Assembly: GCA_016714465.1 (NCBI GenBank)
Contig: JADKDT010000004.1
Span: 62,001-126,000 of the forward strand
Length of the DNA: 64,000 nt
Reading direction: 5' to 3'
Source of the DNA: Candidatus Brachythrix odensensis
Lineage (GTDB): Bacteria; Chloroflexota; Anaerolineae; J036; Brachytrichaceae
The notes under the pieces were generated by a model. The model was not told where the DNA came from and ran no database searches. It saw only the letters and a program-made list of their open reading frames with translations. Position numbers and translations under genes: made by a program. Shown piece after piece: positions 7,371-17,279 of this stretch. How positions within the stretch are numbered: the stretch's first letter is position 1; the number at the start of each line of letters is the position of its first letter.

Positions 7371-9185
7371 TCACGCCGCCGCTGCCGCGCCCGTCACGCT
7401 AGTTCTTGGTCCACTTCTCGGGAAGGCAATAGCGGCCGCCGCCCGGGGAGGGGTGTAGATGAAGCTGCCGAGCTTCTTGCTGGCGGCGCCGTAGCGCGTG
7501 CTCTCCAACATGTAGGCCCGGAAGACATTGTCGTTGCTCAGCTTGCAGATCTGCTGATAGATCTCGGTCCGCTTGGCGGGATCGAGCTCAACGCGACCAG
7601 CATCAAGCAGCTTATCCAGATCGGCATTGATGATCGGATTGATGTTGATGCCCTTCGGCCACTGCTCGGTCGAGTGGTGGGACGTGTAGACATTGTCGGG
7701 CTCGGGGCCGTTGCCGGCGCCCACCCAGGCCAGCGCCCACTTCGGGTCGGCGTTGTAGAACTCGGTGTTGAAGGTCGGGGTGTCGACGAAGCGCAGCTTG
7801 GTCTTGAAGCCCACCGCGGCGAGCTGCTCAGAGATCACGGCCAGCATGTCCTTGGTCAGCTGATCTCCGTAGTAGGTCAGGAACGTGAGCTCGCCCAGCG
7901 ATGCCGGATCGACGCCCGCTTCCTTGATCAGGGCCTTGGCCTTGTCGAGGCTGAACTTGTAGGGGTCCGCATCCTTGGCGTTGTAGGGACCGGCGGGCGA
8001 GAAGAAGCAGTTGCTCGGCAGGGCAGTGCCCTTCCACAGAGTCTTGATGATCAGGTCGCGATCGATCGCGTACATGATCGCCTGGCGAACCTTGACGTTG
8101 TCAAGACCCTTGATCCGCAGGTTGAGATACATCGACTGGCCGACGAGCGACGGCCCTTCGATCACTTTGAGGTCGGCATTGGTCTTGATCTTGTCCAGCT
8201 CGTCGACGGTGACGTAGGTGAAGTCGATCTCGCCCTTCTGCAGCGCGATCAGGGCCGTGCCCGCCTCGGGCAGGTAGCGGTTGATCAGCTTGTCGACCTT
8301 GGGCTTGCCGCCGTAGTAATCGGCATAAGGCAGGAACTCGGTGTACTGCCCGGCAACATACTTGCTGAAGATGAACGGGCCGCTGCCGATGATGCCGTTC
8401 TTCCAGATGTCGCTGGCGGCCATTTCGCCGGGGACGACCTTCTCCCACTGCTTCTTCTGGATGATGCCGATGAAGGACAGGGTGTCCAACAGGGCGGGCT
8501 GCGGCTTGTCGAGGGAGATCTTGAGCGTCTTGTCGTCAACAACGGTCAGCCCGGACAGGCTGCCCTTGGCCGGGTCATATCCGGTGGCGCCGGAGATCGC
8601 GGCAAAGTTGCCCGAGTAGCGGCTGTCGACCTTGTTGAAGTTGCGCTCGATGGTGAAGGCCGCGTCAGCGGCGGTGACCTTGCTGCCATCGTGCCACTTC
8701 ATGTCACGGATGGTGAAGGTGAGGGTCTTGCCATCCGGCGAGACTTCCCACTTCTCGGCCATGTCGCCGCACATCTTGCTCAGAGAGACATCGCAGTAGC
8801 GGACGAGCTTGCTGAGATAGAGCTCGAACACGTAGTGGCCGGCGCCGGCCTGGAAGTTGTTGAAGCGCTCGGGGAAGCCGCCCGGGCCCTGGTCAAACGC
8901 GCCGATGATGATGTTGCCGGAGTTGGCCGGAGCGGCCACGGCAGCGGGCTTGGTCGGCTCGGCCGGCTTGGGCACCGCGGTTGCCGCCGGGACGGCTGTC
9001 GCCGCGGGCGCAGCCGTGGCGGCAGGCTTGGGGGCCTCGGTGGGTTTGGCCGCCGCGGTCGCGGCCGGCGCCGCGGTCGGCGCTGCGGGTGCCGGCCCGC
9101 AGGCGGCCAGCACGAACGATGCCATCGCCATCCCCGCCATCAGGCGGGAGAAAGTCAATGTCCGAGTCTTGAGCTCGTGGTTCAT
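7371..9185 (-). CDS. ABC transporter substrate-binding lipoprotein (family 5, oligopeptide/nickel type)
   Basis: A 604-residue extracytoplasmic binding protein (SBP_bac_5). It starts at the ATG at 9185, eight bases after GAGGAGG. Residues 1-28 are a lipoprotein signal with lipobox VLAAC (C29), followed by an Ala/Pro/Thr linker to about residue 90. The ligand-binding fold contains FTIRDMKWHDGSK, a family 5 hallmark. The last 25 residues look unnatural. One missing C in the run near 7445 would restore a RYCLPEKWTKN ending with a stop at 7399-7401, so the real gene probably ends at 7399. It feeds the two permeases downstream. In such catabolic clusters these proteins often bind oligosaccharides rather than peptides. 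Confidence 0.88.
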   Translation of the reverse strand: MNHELKTRTLTFSRLMAGMAMASFVLAACGPAPAAPTAAPAATAAAKPTEAPKPAATAAPAATAVPAATAVPKPAEPTKPAAVAAPANSGNIIIGAFDQGPGGFPERFNNFQAGAGHYVFELYLSKLVRYCDVSLSKMCGDMAEKWEVSPDGKTLTFTIRDMKWHDGSKVTAADAAFTIERNFNKVDSRYSGNFAAISGATGYDPAKGSLSGLTVVDDKTLKISLDKPQPALLDTLSFIGIIQKKQWEKVVPGEMAASDIWKNGIIGSGPFIFSKYVAGQYTEFLPYADYYGGKPKVDKLINRYLPEAGTALIALQKGEIDFTYVTVDELDKIKTNADLKVIEGPSLVGQSMYLNLRIKGLDNVKVRQAIMYAIDRDLIIKTLWKGTALPSNCFFSPAGPYNAKDADPYKFSLDKAKALIKEAGVDPASLGELTFLTYYGDQLTKDMLAVISEQLAAVGFKTKLRFVDTPTFNTEFYNADPKWALAWVGAGNGPEPDNVYTSHHSTEQWPKGININPIINADLDKLLDAGRVELDPAKRTEIYQQICKLSNDNVFRAYMLESTRYGAASKKLGSFIYTPPRAAAAIAFPRSGPRTSVTGAAAAA

Positions 9186-9330
9186 ATACGGTTCCTCCTC
9201 ATGAATATTCTTTGAAAAGCGCGCCGAAGCACGCTTCACACCAAACTTAAGAACCAGCAACAGCCTCGAATTCCTCAGGCGATATCGCCTCAGAAATCGT
9301 ATCTGTTAGTGATTCAGTCGCCGCCGCAGA

Positions 9331-10233
9331 TCAGGCATGTTTCCCGTTGGTCCCGTTGCGGGCCGGCTTGCGCCCGCTCGGCGTCTCTCTCATGCCCGCC
9401 GCTTCAGCCGCCAGCTTTTTGGCCAGCAACCCATCGGTGTAGGCGTAATGCGCCAGCATCGCCATGCGCGTGGCCGCGGCATCCCGCGCCCGCAGCGCCT
9501 TGACGATGTTTGCGTGAATGGCAACCTCACTGCGCGAACGGGGCGGCTGCCAGAATGTCGGATCGCCCGTGCTCATCCGAACCTCCCAGGTGATCCGAAA
9601 GAGCTGCAGGGCGAGTGGATTCCCGGCGATCTCGAACAACCGCCGATGAAACGCGTAGTCGTCATCCTCGTAGGTCTTGCCATCGCGCAGCAACCGTTGG
9701 ATGTCCGCCACCAGGTCGTCGAGCGCTGCCAGATCCGCGTCGCTGACATTCGCCACCATGTGATCGGCGAAGAAGGCATCCAGCGCCTTGCGCACTTCAG
9801 TCACCTGCCGGATGGTGTGGCTGTGGAACACCATCCCATACGTCAGGCTGTCGAGTATGGCGTCAAAGTTGAAATCGCGCACGACCCGCCCACTGCCCTG
9901 GCGGGCCTCGACCATACCGAGCGCCTCGAGCCCGCGCATCGCCTCGCGGATCGCCGTGCGGCTCACCTGCAGCCGCTCCGCCAGCACGCCTTCGGTCGGA
10001 AGCTTGTCGCCGGGGCGCAACTTCTCGCGCAGAATGAAGTCTTTCAACCGGTCTCCAATGACCGTGTTGAGCGACTGATCCGCGACCGGGCGGAGCGCTT
10101 GCGCGCTGATGGGATGGGTAATCACCTGTTTGCGCACGGCGTCCCACAACTCGTCGGGTTGTAGGACAACTTGGTCTGGATTGTAGGGCCTGCGCCCGGA
10201 AAGTCCATGCCCGTTCCCCGCGCCGTATCCCAC
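9331..10233 (-). CDS. GntR/FadR-family transcriptional regulator
   Basis: The N-terminal winged helix (about residues 50-120) includes GDKLPTEGVLAERLQVSRT, the recognition-helix signature. The helical FCD ligand domain (about 140-270) contains the FHRRLFEIAGN motif with metal-binding histidine. FadR-type members usually repress catabolic operons and are released by a sugar acid or short organic acid. It sits at the head of the minus-strand catabolic block and is the obvious candidate regulator of the importer. The GTG at 10233 gives a long N-terminal extension; no clear ribosome site fixes the start, and a shorter protein starting at TTG or GTG inside is possible. Confidence 0.85.
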   Translation of the reverse strand: MGYGAGNGHGLSGRRPYNPDQVVLQPDELWDAVRKQVITHPISAQALRPVADQSLNTVIGDRLKDFILREKLRPGDKLPTEGVLAERLQVSRTAIREAMRGLEALGMVEARQGSGRVVRDFNFDAILDSLTYGMVFHSHTIRQVTEVRKALDAFFADHMVANVSDADLAALDDLVADIQRLLRDGKTYEDDDYAFHRRLFEIAGNPLALQLFRITWEVRMSTGDPTFWQPPRSRSEVAIHANIVKALRARDAAATRMAMLAHYAYTDGLLAKKLAAEAAGMRETPSGRKPARNGTNGKHA

Positions 10234-10258
10234 GGGGAAACGTCGCGGGGGTCTACAC

Positions 10259-10274
10259 CATTGGTTAACCGGTT
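10259..10274. promoter_or_regulatory. Possible GntR operator (GGTTAACC dyad)
   Basis: The sequence around ATTGGTTAACCGGT is a near-perfect dyad just upstream of the GntR gene start. FadR-type regulators bind short GT-n-AC dyads, so an autoregulatory operator is plausible. The evidence is only the symmetry and the position. Confidence 0.25.
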
Positions 10275-10299
10275 CTCACTGGCCCGCGAGGCCAAGCGC

Positions 10300-10352
10300 C
10301 AGAATCTGGATGCGGCCCGGGGCCGCGCCCGGGCTGGGTCATCCAGATTCTG
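10300..10352. repeat. Palindromic intergenic element 4
   Basis: Thirteen-base outer arms (CAGAATCTGGATG) pair perfectly across a 27-base GC-only centre that holds CCCGGGGCCGCGCCCGGG, itself self-complementary. It lies between two same-strand genes (RraA-family and GntR). Confidence 0.7.
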
Positions 10353-10358
10353 TGACAT

Positions 10359-11030
10359 TCACGCAGCGAGGTAGGCGTCGATATCGAAGTTGGGGCTGCG
10401 CCACTGGGCGAACATCTCCGCCTCACGCCGGCGGACCTCGTTCGCCTTCTCGAGCACCTGATCGGCGACGCCAGGTGGAATCATCAGGGCCCCGTTCACA
10501 TCGGCATGAATGATGTCGCCCGGGTGGACGAGCATGCCGTCAATGACGACCGGGCTGTTCACGTCCAGCCAGCGCAGCTTGCCATGCATGGGTGAAACGC
10601 CCGCCCCCCAGCACGGCAGGCCTATCCCGCGCACGCCATCGATATCGCGGATGCTGCCGTTTGTCAGGAAGGCAGTCGCGCCGGCCAACAGCATCATCGT
10701 CCCCATCCCGTCCCCGATCGTCACGGTGTGGCGCGGGCGCGGACCGACCGATTCCATCACCGCGAATACGGGCAGGCCCGTTCGGGCCGCGACGCGCATG
10801 AGCCGGATCCAGTCCTTGAACAGGCTGGGCGGATCATCGACCCCGGCGGTCGTGGTGTCCATCCGGGCCGTCACCGCGATGCCCACCCGCGCGCCCATCT
10901 CGGGCATCAGCGCCCGCACATCCGGGCCGGTATAGCCGAGCGACGGGTCGCGCAGCTTGAGCAACTCGAGCCCATTCGCGACCGTCGGCGTGTCGAAGTC
11001 AATCAGTCGTTTGATGTTGTCGATGTTCAT
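10359..11030 (-). CDS. RraA-family protein / 4-hydroxy-4-methyl-2-oxoglutarate aldolase-like
   Basis: A 223-residue cytoplasmic protein. GDGMGTMMLLAGATAFLTN and GSIRDIDGVRG correspond to the RraA/HMG-aldolase fold and its metal- and pyruvate-binding Arg-Asp motif. Family members are divalent-metal aldolases or oxaloacetate decarboxylases that release pyruvate. That fits the FAH-family and NanA-like genes nearby. I start at the ATG at 11030. A TATAAT-like CACAAT ends seven bases upstream, which would give a leaderless mRNA. The frame stays open far upstream through the divergent metH gene, but that is antisense. Confidence 0.82.
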   Translation of the reverse strand: MNIDNIKRLIDFDTPTVANGLELLKLRDPSLGYTGPDVRALMPEMGARVGIAVTARMDTTTAGVDDPPSLFKDWIRLMRVAARTGLPVFAVMESVGPRPRHTVTIGDGMGTMMLLAGATAFLTNGSIRDIDGVRGIGLPCWGAGVSPMHGKLRWLDVNSPVVIDGMLVHPGDIIHADVNGALMIPPGVADQVLEKANEVRRREAEMFAQWRSPNFDIDAYLAA

Positions 11031-11121
11031 GCCCGGTATTGTGGACGAGATTCCAAAATAGGGAGTCCGCGCGGATGATGCTGCGCGGTCCGTGTGTCCC
11101 CACGGTAAATGCAGTTTTGGC

Positions 11122-11174
11122 GCCGAAATGGCCCCGAGCGGCCCACTTCGCGGGCCGCTCGGGGCCATTTCGGC
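11122..11174. repeat. Palindromic intergenic element 5 (23-bp perfect arms), in a divergent promoter region
   Basis: Twenty-three-base perfect arms around a seven-base loop (ACTTCGC). Arms include GCCGAAATGGCCCCGAGCGG. It lies between the divergently transcribed RraA-family gene and metH, so it cannot be a terminator for either gene. Confidence 0.8.
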
Positions 11175-11213
11175 ATTGCATCTGCGACTGTGTATGATTG
11201 CTTGCCCAATATC

Positions 11214-14200
11214 ATGACGATTGACACTGTCTCGCCCCGCAAACCGCCGATCACCGACCTGCTCCGTGAGCGCATCCTCGTGCTCGATGGGGCCATGGGC
11301 TCGATGATCCAGCGCTATGGCCTGGGCGAGGCCGACTACCGGGGCGAGCGCTTCCGCCAGCACCCGACCGATCTCAAGAACAACAACGAAACGCTCTCGA
11401 TCGTCCGGCCCGACGTCATCCTCGACATTCATCGCCAGTATCTCGAAGCCGGGGCCGACATCATCGAGACCAACACCTTTAACGGCACGGCCATCAGCCA
11501 GGCCGACTTCGGCCTGCAGGCCCACACCTATGAGCTCAACCTGGCCGCCGCCCGGCTGGCCCGCCAGGCCGCCGACGAGTTCACCCGGCGCGACCCCAGC
11601 CGGCCGCGCTATGCGGCGGGCGCGCTCGGGCCTACCACCCGGACCGCCTCGCTCTCGCCCGACGTCAACAACCCCGGCTTCCGGGCCGTCACCTTTGACG
11701 ACCTCGAGCGGGCTTACTTCGAAGAGACCAGCGCGCTCATCGAGGGCGGGGTCGACGTGCTCCTGGCTGAGACCTCCTTTGACACGTTGAACATGAAGGC
11801 GGCCCTGTTCGCCATCCAACGCTTCTTCCACGCGGGCGGGCGGCGCGTCCCGGTCCTGGCCTCGGTCACCATCACCGACCAGAGCGGGCGCACCCTGAGC
11901 GGGCAGACCGTCGAGGCCTTCTGGGCCTCGATCCACCGCGCCCCGCTGATCAGCATGGGCATCAACTGCGCCCTTGGGCCGGACGAGATGCGCCCGTATA
12001 TCGAAGCCATGAGCGCCATCTCGCAGACCTGGATCAGCTGCTATCCCAACGCAGGTTTGCCGAATGCGTTTGGCGGCTATGACATGACCCCCCGCAAGTT
12101 CGCCGACACGGTCGGCGAGTTTGCCCACAACGGCTGGGTCAACATCCTGGGCGGTTGCTGCGGCACCACCCCCGAGCACATCGCCGCCGTGCGCGAGGTC
12201 ATCAAGGGGGCAAAACCGCATCAGCGCAACGCGCCCATCCAGCGCAGCTACTTCAGCGGTCTTGAGCTGCTGACGTTTGGCGGACCTCCGCGGGCGATTC
12301 AGCCCCGCCAACGTGAACGATCTCCGAGGCGACGGGTGACGCGTTGCGCGCCGCTTCGACCGCCTTCCAGATCGTCGGCGAGCGCACCAACGTCACCGGA
12401 TCGCCCAGGTTCGCAAAGCTGATCAAGGAAGGCAACTTCGAGGCCGCCCTCGCCGTCGCCCGCCAGCAGGTCGAGAACGGGGCCAACATCATCGACGTCA
12501 ACTTCGACGAGGGCCTGATCGATGGCGAGCAGGCCATGACCACCTTCCTGAATCTGGTCATGGCCGAGCCCGACATCTCGCGCGTCCCGGTCATGATCGA
12601 CAGCTCGAAGTGGAGCGTCATCGAAGCCGGCCTCAAGTGCGTGCAAGGCAAATGCATCGTCAACTCGATCAGCCTGAAGGAGGGCGAGCAGGCCTTTCTC
12701 GAGCACGCCCGGCTGGTCCGCCAATACGGGGCCGGCGCGGTCGTCATGGCCTTCGACGAGCGCGGCCAGGCTGACACGTATGAACGCAAGATCGAGGTCT
12801 GCCGGCGGGCCTACGACCTGCTGATCCACAAGGCCGGCTTCGTGCCCGAGGACATCATCTTCGACCCGAACGTGCTGACGGTCGGCACAGGCATCGAAGA
12901 GCACGCCAACTACGCCGTCGATTTCATCCGGGCCACCCGCTGGATCAAGGACAACCTGCCCGGCGCGAGCGTGAGCGGCGGGATCAGCAACGTCTCGTTC
13001 TCCTTCCGCGGCAACAACCGTATCCGCGAGGCGATGCACAGCGCCTTTTTGTATCACGCCGTGGCGGCCGGGCTGGACATGGGCATCGTCAACGCCGGCC
13101 AACTCGCCGTGTACGAGGACGTGCCCAAAGACCTGCTGGAACGGGTCGAGGACGTGCTGCTCAACCGCCGTGCCGATGCAACCGAGCGCCTGATCGAGTT
13201 CGCTCGGGCCAGCGCGGCCCGAGGCGAATCCACCGCTGGGTCGGACGCGCCCAAACTCGATCCAAACGCGCTGGTCTGGCGTTTCGAGAGCGTCGAGCGC
13301 CGGCTGGAGACCGCCCTGGTCCGCGGCATCGTCGACTACATCGAGCAGGATGTCGAGGAAGCCCGCCAGCAGTACGGACAGCCGCTGCGGGTAATTGAAG
13401 GCCCGCTCATGGCCGGGATGAACGTGGTCGGCGATTTGTTCGGGGCGGGAAAGATGTTTCTCCCCCAGGTCGTCAAAAGCGCCGCGGGTGATGAAGAAGG
13501 CGGTCGCCGTGCTCGAGCCGTATATCAAGGCCGAGCAGATCGCCTCCGGGACGTCGGCCGAGGCCCAACGCAAACCGCGTCTGGTCCTGGCCACGGTCAA
13601 GGGCGATGTCCACGACATCGGCAAGAACATCGTCGGGGTCGTGCTGGGTTGCAACGGCTACGACGTCATCGACCTCGGGGTGATGGTGCCGGCCGAGAAG
13701 ATTCTGCGCACCGCCCGCGAGGTCGGCGCCTCGGTCATCGGCCTGAGCGGCCTGATCACCCCGTCACTGGACGAAATGGCCCACGTAGCGAAGGAGATGG
13801 CCCGCGAGGGTTGGCAGATCCCGCTCCTCATCGGCGGGGCCACAACGAGCAAGGCCCATACAGCGCTCAAGATCGCCCCGCACTACGGGCCTTCGGTCGT
13901 CCACGTCATCGACGCCTCGCGGGCGGTCGGGGTGGTCGGCTCGCTGCTCAGCGACAACCTGCGCGAAAAGTTTGACGACGACAACCGGGCCCAGCAGGCA
14001 GCCCTGCGCACCCAGTTTGAGGGCCGAGTCGGGCGCAAGCCGCTCCTGCCCCTGCTCGAGGCCCGCCGGCGCCATCTCGCCATCGACTGGAAAGCCGAGG
14101 ACATTGCCCGGCCCGCGTTTACCGGCCGACGGGTCGTCGCCGACATGAGCATCCGCGAGCTGGCCGGCTGGATCGACTGGACGCCCTTCTTCCGGACCTG

Positions 14201-15035
14201 GGAGCTGGCCGGCCACTACCCCGAGATTTTGAGCGATCCAGTGGTGGGCGAGACCGCCCGCAAGCTGCACGAGGAAGCGCTCGGATTGCTCGACGAGCTG
14301 GCCGGGATGGGCGCCGGCGGCCCGGTCCGGGCCCGCGGTGTGTACGGTTTCTGGCCGGCCAACAGCGTCGGGGATGACATTGAGGTGTATGCCGACGAGA
14401 GCCGCGGCCAGGTCGTGGCAACGCTGCATACGCTGCGCCAGCAGATGGACCGCGGCGAGAGCGGGGCCGCCCGCGGGGCGACCAATCTGGCTCTGGCTGA
14501 CTTCATCGCGCCAAAAGACTCCGGGTTGATCGATTACGTGGGCGCGTTTGCCGTCACGGCCGGGATTGGGGTGAAGGAAATGGCCGACCGGTTCAAGGCC
14601 GACCACGACGACTACAACGCGATCCTGGTCGAGGCCATCGCCGACCGGCTGGCCGAGGCCTTTGCCGAGCGCCTGCACAAACAAGCCCGCGACGACTTTG
14701 GCTACGGCGCCGGCGAGGCGCTCGGGCCGGCCGAGATCGTGGCCGAGAAGTACCGCGGGATTCGCCCGGCGCCGGGCTATCCAGCCTGCCCCGACCACAC
14801 CGAGAAGGGCACTCTCTTTGCGCTGCTCGGCGCCGAGGAAGGCGCGGGGATGGGCCTGACCGAGAGCTTCGCAATGACCCCGGCCAGCAGCGTAAGCGGC
14901 TGGTACTTCGCCCACCCCGAGGCCCGCTACTTCGGCCTGGGCAAAATCGGCCGCGACCAGCTCGCCGACTACGCCAGGCGCAAGGGCTGGACGCTCGACG
15001 AAGCCGAACGCTGGCTGTCGCCAAATCTGGAGTAG
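11214..15035 (+). CDS. metH: Cobalamin-dependent methionine synthase, broken by frameshifts
   Basis: Full-length MetH (about 1,270 codons) is spread over three frames. 11214-12300 encodes the homocysteine-binding barrel with zinc cysteines in GINCALGP and GGCCGTTPEH. 12344-13480 encodes the pterin-binding barrel (VGERTNVTGS) and cap. 13488-15035 encodes the B12 domain (DVHDIGKNIVG) and the AdoMet reactivation domain (RPAPGYPACPDHTEK). Frame changes lie between about 12295 and 12345 and at about 13483, where one extra base disrupts a VKSARVMKK-like join. All catalytic motifs are intact, so sequencing error is likelier than gene decay. No cobalamin riboswitch is visible upstream. TATGAT at 11193-11198 is a possible -10 element. 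It transfers a methyl group from methyltetrahydrofolate to homocysteine. Confidence 0.9.
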
Positions 15036-15104
15036 ATGGAAGAACGGCCATCTGGCTTCGAAGGGAGTCCGGTCTTTGGCAAAAGCAACTGCCAAGCCAG
15101 GTTT

Positions 15105-15216
15105 CAATCTGCGTCAATCTGCGTTAATCTGCGGATCAATTCAGTTCCTAGCCCACTCGGCCCGTCACGGGCGCGGCTGGTTTTGTCCGCAGATTAACGC
15201 AGATTCGCGCAGATTG
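15105..15216. repeat. Inverted repeat built from the word GCAGATTAACGCAGATT
   Basis: Arms of 31 bases (15105-15135 and 15186-15216) pair with one or two mismatches around a 50-base centre. Each arm is a run of the word AATCTGCG spaced 10-11 bases. It lies after metH and before the GH18 gene, both plus strand. Confidence 0.7.
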
Positions 15217-15281
15217 GGTACTGTTGCTGGCAAAGAGCATGGTGCGCGGCTCTTGGCCTGCCGCTATCGGAATCAAGCAAT

Positions 15282-16250
15282 ATGCGACATGCCTACGTCA
15301 TCAGCCTGATCCTGGCGAGCCTGTGCGCCGCGTGCGCGGCGGCGCCAACGCCATCGCCCGCGCCCAGCGCCACGCCCAAACCGCCCTTCCGCATCGTCGG
15401 CTACATCACCGACACCGGCATCACGCCGAGCACCGAGCAGATCGCCGCCCTCACCCACATCAACTACGCCTTCGCCCTGCCAGGACCCGAGGGCGCGCTG
15501 AAGGGCGTCGCCAACGATTGGAAGCTCAAGGACATCGTGACGCGCGGGTCGGCTCGCGGCGTCAAGACCCTGATCTCGATCGGCGGTTGGGGCAGCGACG
15601 CCGCCTTCGAACGGATGGCTGAGAATCCCGACTACCGGGCCCGCTTCGTGCGCGAGACGCGCGCCTTTGTCGATCTCTACGGCCTGGACGGGGTCGACAT
15701 CGACTGGGAATATCCAGTCGCCGATCCCTCACCCAACGGATCGGCCGCCAACTTCAGCGCGCTGATGCAGGCCCTCAGCGACGTGTTGCGCCCGGATGGC
15801 AAGCTCCTGACCATGGCCGTTGTCACGGGCGGCCGGAACGCCGAGGGGATCAAGGCCGATGTCCTCGGGCGAGTTGACTTCGTCAACATCATGGTCTACG
15901 ACGGCGGCCCGGGCGAAGGCCACGCGCCGTATGCCCTGGCCGAGACCGCCCTCGCCTACTGGGAGAAGCGCGGGCTGCCCCAGTCCAAGCGGGTGCTGGG
16001 CGTGCCCTTCTACGCCAAACCCGGCGATGTGCCCTACGCCCGCCTGGTCGCCTATGACGACAAGGCCAGCCTCCTCGACAGCGTCGAGTTCAACGGGCAG
16101 ACCGTCTTCTACAACGGCATCCCCACCCTGCAGCGCAAGGTCGCCCTGGCCCAAACGCGCGGGTCGGGGATCATGTTCTGGCACCTCGGCCTCGACGCGA
16201 GCGAGGGCCCATCGCTGCTCAAGGCCATCGCCGAGGCCGCCCGCCGATGA
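15282..16250 (+). CDS. Glycoside hydrolase family 18 lipoprotein (chitinase-like)
   Basis: A 322-residue protein with a short lipoprotein signal (lipobox around LASLCAAC), then a Pro/Ser/Ala linker and a single GH18 barrel. ISIGGWGSD is the strand-3 signature. DGVDIDWEYP carries the DxxDxDxE catalytic motif with E143 as the acid. The barrel lacks an obvious chitinase insertion domain and no chitin-binding module is present. Substrates of such short forms include chitin oligomers and N-glycan cores (endoglycosidase type). The first ATG codons are 15282 and one at 15289, out of frame; 15282 gives the signal peptide. It overlaps the next gene by ATGA. Confidence 0.88.
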   Translation: MRHAYVISLILASLCAACAAAPTPSPAPSATPKPPFRIVGYITDTGITPSTEQIAALTHINYAFALPGPEGALKGVANDWKLKDIVTRGSARGVKTLISIGGWGSDAAFERMAENPDYRARFVRETRAFVDLYGLDGVDIDWEYPVADPSPNGSAANFSALMQALSDVLRPDGKLLTMAVVTGGRNAEGIKADVLGRVDFVNIMVYDGGPGEGHAPYALAETALAYWEKRGLPQSKRVLGVPFYAKPGDVPYARLVAYDDKASLLDSVEFNGQTVFYNGIPTLQRKVALAQTRGSGIMFWHLGLDASEGPSLLKAIAEAARR

Positions 16251-17137
16251 CCCCGGCTTCCGCCGGGGCAGGACTCCCGGCTTCCGCCGGGGCAGGGCCC
16301 GTAGAAGCCGTAATACTCGGGATCGCCCAGGACGCGGGCGTGCCCCAGATCGGCTGCGATTGCCCGGCCTGCGGCGCGGCCCGCGCCGATCCCAGCCTGC
16401 GCCAGCGCGCAGTGAGCGTGGGGCTGATCGACAGCGAGGCCCGGGTGAGCTGGATGATCGACGCCACCCCGGATTTCCGTGAGCAGTACGACGCACTGCG
16501 GACGCTCGCCCCCGACTGTCCCCTCCGCGGGATCCTGCTCACCCACATCCACATCGGGCATTACCTCGGGCTGGCCCAGCTTGGCAGGGAAGCCCTCAAC
16601 GCGCGTGGCATGCCGGTGCTGTGCTCGCCCCGCGCGGCGGCGTTTTTGGCGTCCAACGGTCCCTGGTCGCAACTGGTCGATAATGGCAACATCATCCTCA
16701 CGCCGTGGACGGCCGGGGCGCCGATCGCCCTGAGCCCGGCGCTGACGGTGACGCCCGTGACCGTCCCTCACCGGGCAGAATTCAGCGACACGGTCGCGTT
16801 TTCCGTCGCGGGCCCGCGCCAGACGTTGTTCTACTGCCCCGACATCGACCGCTGGGAGGCGTGGGATCATGACATTCGCGCGGTCGTCGACGCGCACAAC
16901 GTTGCCTTGCTCGACGCGACCTTTTTCAGCGGGGCCGAGCTGCCCGGGCGCGACATGAGCAAGATCCCGCATCCCCTGGTCACCGACACGGTCGCCCGCC
17001 TGCGCGGCACAACGGCCGAGGTGGCCCTCATCCACCTCAATCACAGCAACCCGCTCCTGCGCGACACACCCGAGCGGGCCTGGCTGCGCGAACAGGGTTT
17101 CAGCGTCGGCGCGCAGTGGCAGAACTGGCCGTTGTAG
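16247..17137 (+). CDS. PqqB-like metallo-beta-lactamase-fold hydrolase
   Basis: A 296-residue protein. LGIAQDAGVPQIGCDCPAC (residues 24-42) has the cysteine cluster seen in PqqB-like proteins, and THIHIGHYLGL provides the metal histidines H100, H102 and H105 in a variant HxHxxH without the usual Asp. Later ligands are probably VPHR and the LNHSNP histidine. The PQQ peptide gene and other pqq genes are absent here, so this is a PqqB-like hydrolase rather than part of a PQQ operon. The only in-frame start near the conserved region is the ATG at 16247 overlapping the GH18 stop. Residues 3-18 are therefore translated from a tandem palindromic repeat. Confidence 0.75.
   Translation: MTPASAGAGLPASAGAGPVEAVILGIAQDAGVPQIGCDCPACGAARADPSLRQRAVSVGLIDSEARVSWMIDATPDFREQYDALRTLAPDCPLRGILLTHIHIGHYLGLAQLGREALNARGMPVLCSPRAAAFLASNGPWSQLVDNGNIILTPWTAGAPIALSPALTVTPVTVPHRAEFSDTVAFSVAGPRQTLFYCPDIDRWEAWDHDIRAVVDAHNVALLDATFFSGAELPGRDMSKIPHPLVTDTVARLRGTTAEVALIHLNHSNPLLRDTPERAWLREQGFSVGAQWQNWPL
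16252..16295 (+). repeat. Two tandem copies of a CCGGCTTCCGCCGGGG repeat inside a coding 5' end
   Basis: The 21-base unit beginning CCCGGCTTCCGCCGGGG occurs at 16252-16272 and 16275-16295. It encodes the low-complexity Ala/Gly/Pro N-terminus of the PqqB-like protein. Confidence 0.75.
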
Positions 17138-17279
17138 GGGCGGCGTTCGCAAGCATCTACGCCGACCAATTTGCCTAGCGGGCGATATTTGCCATACGAT
17201 GCGACATCGGCCCGTCGAGATTATGTCGTCATCCCCGCGGAAGCGCAATGGCATTACGTTAAGCACGGGTTCAAGAGCC

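Noticed and set aside
7266..9215. Long plus-strand open frame of 649 codons
   Set aside because: It is complementary to the ABC binding-protein gene, which has a signal peptide, lipobox and family motifs; long antisense frames are common in GC-rich DNA.
11031..11213. Cobalamin riboswitch upstream of metH
   Set aside because: No B12-box-like sequence was recognised; the only structure is the 23-bp perfect palindrome.
11031..12311. Upstream extension of the RraA-family frame
   Set aside because: It runs through the divergent metH gene; the RraA fold begins at the ATG at 11030.
16247..17137. PQQ biosynthesis operon
   Set aside because: Only a PqqB-like protein is present; no pqqA peptide, pqqC, pqqD or pqqE genes accompany it.
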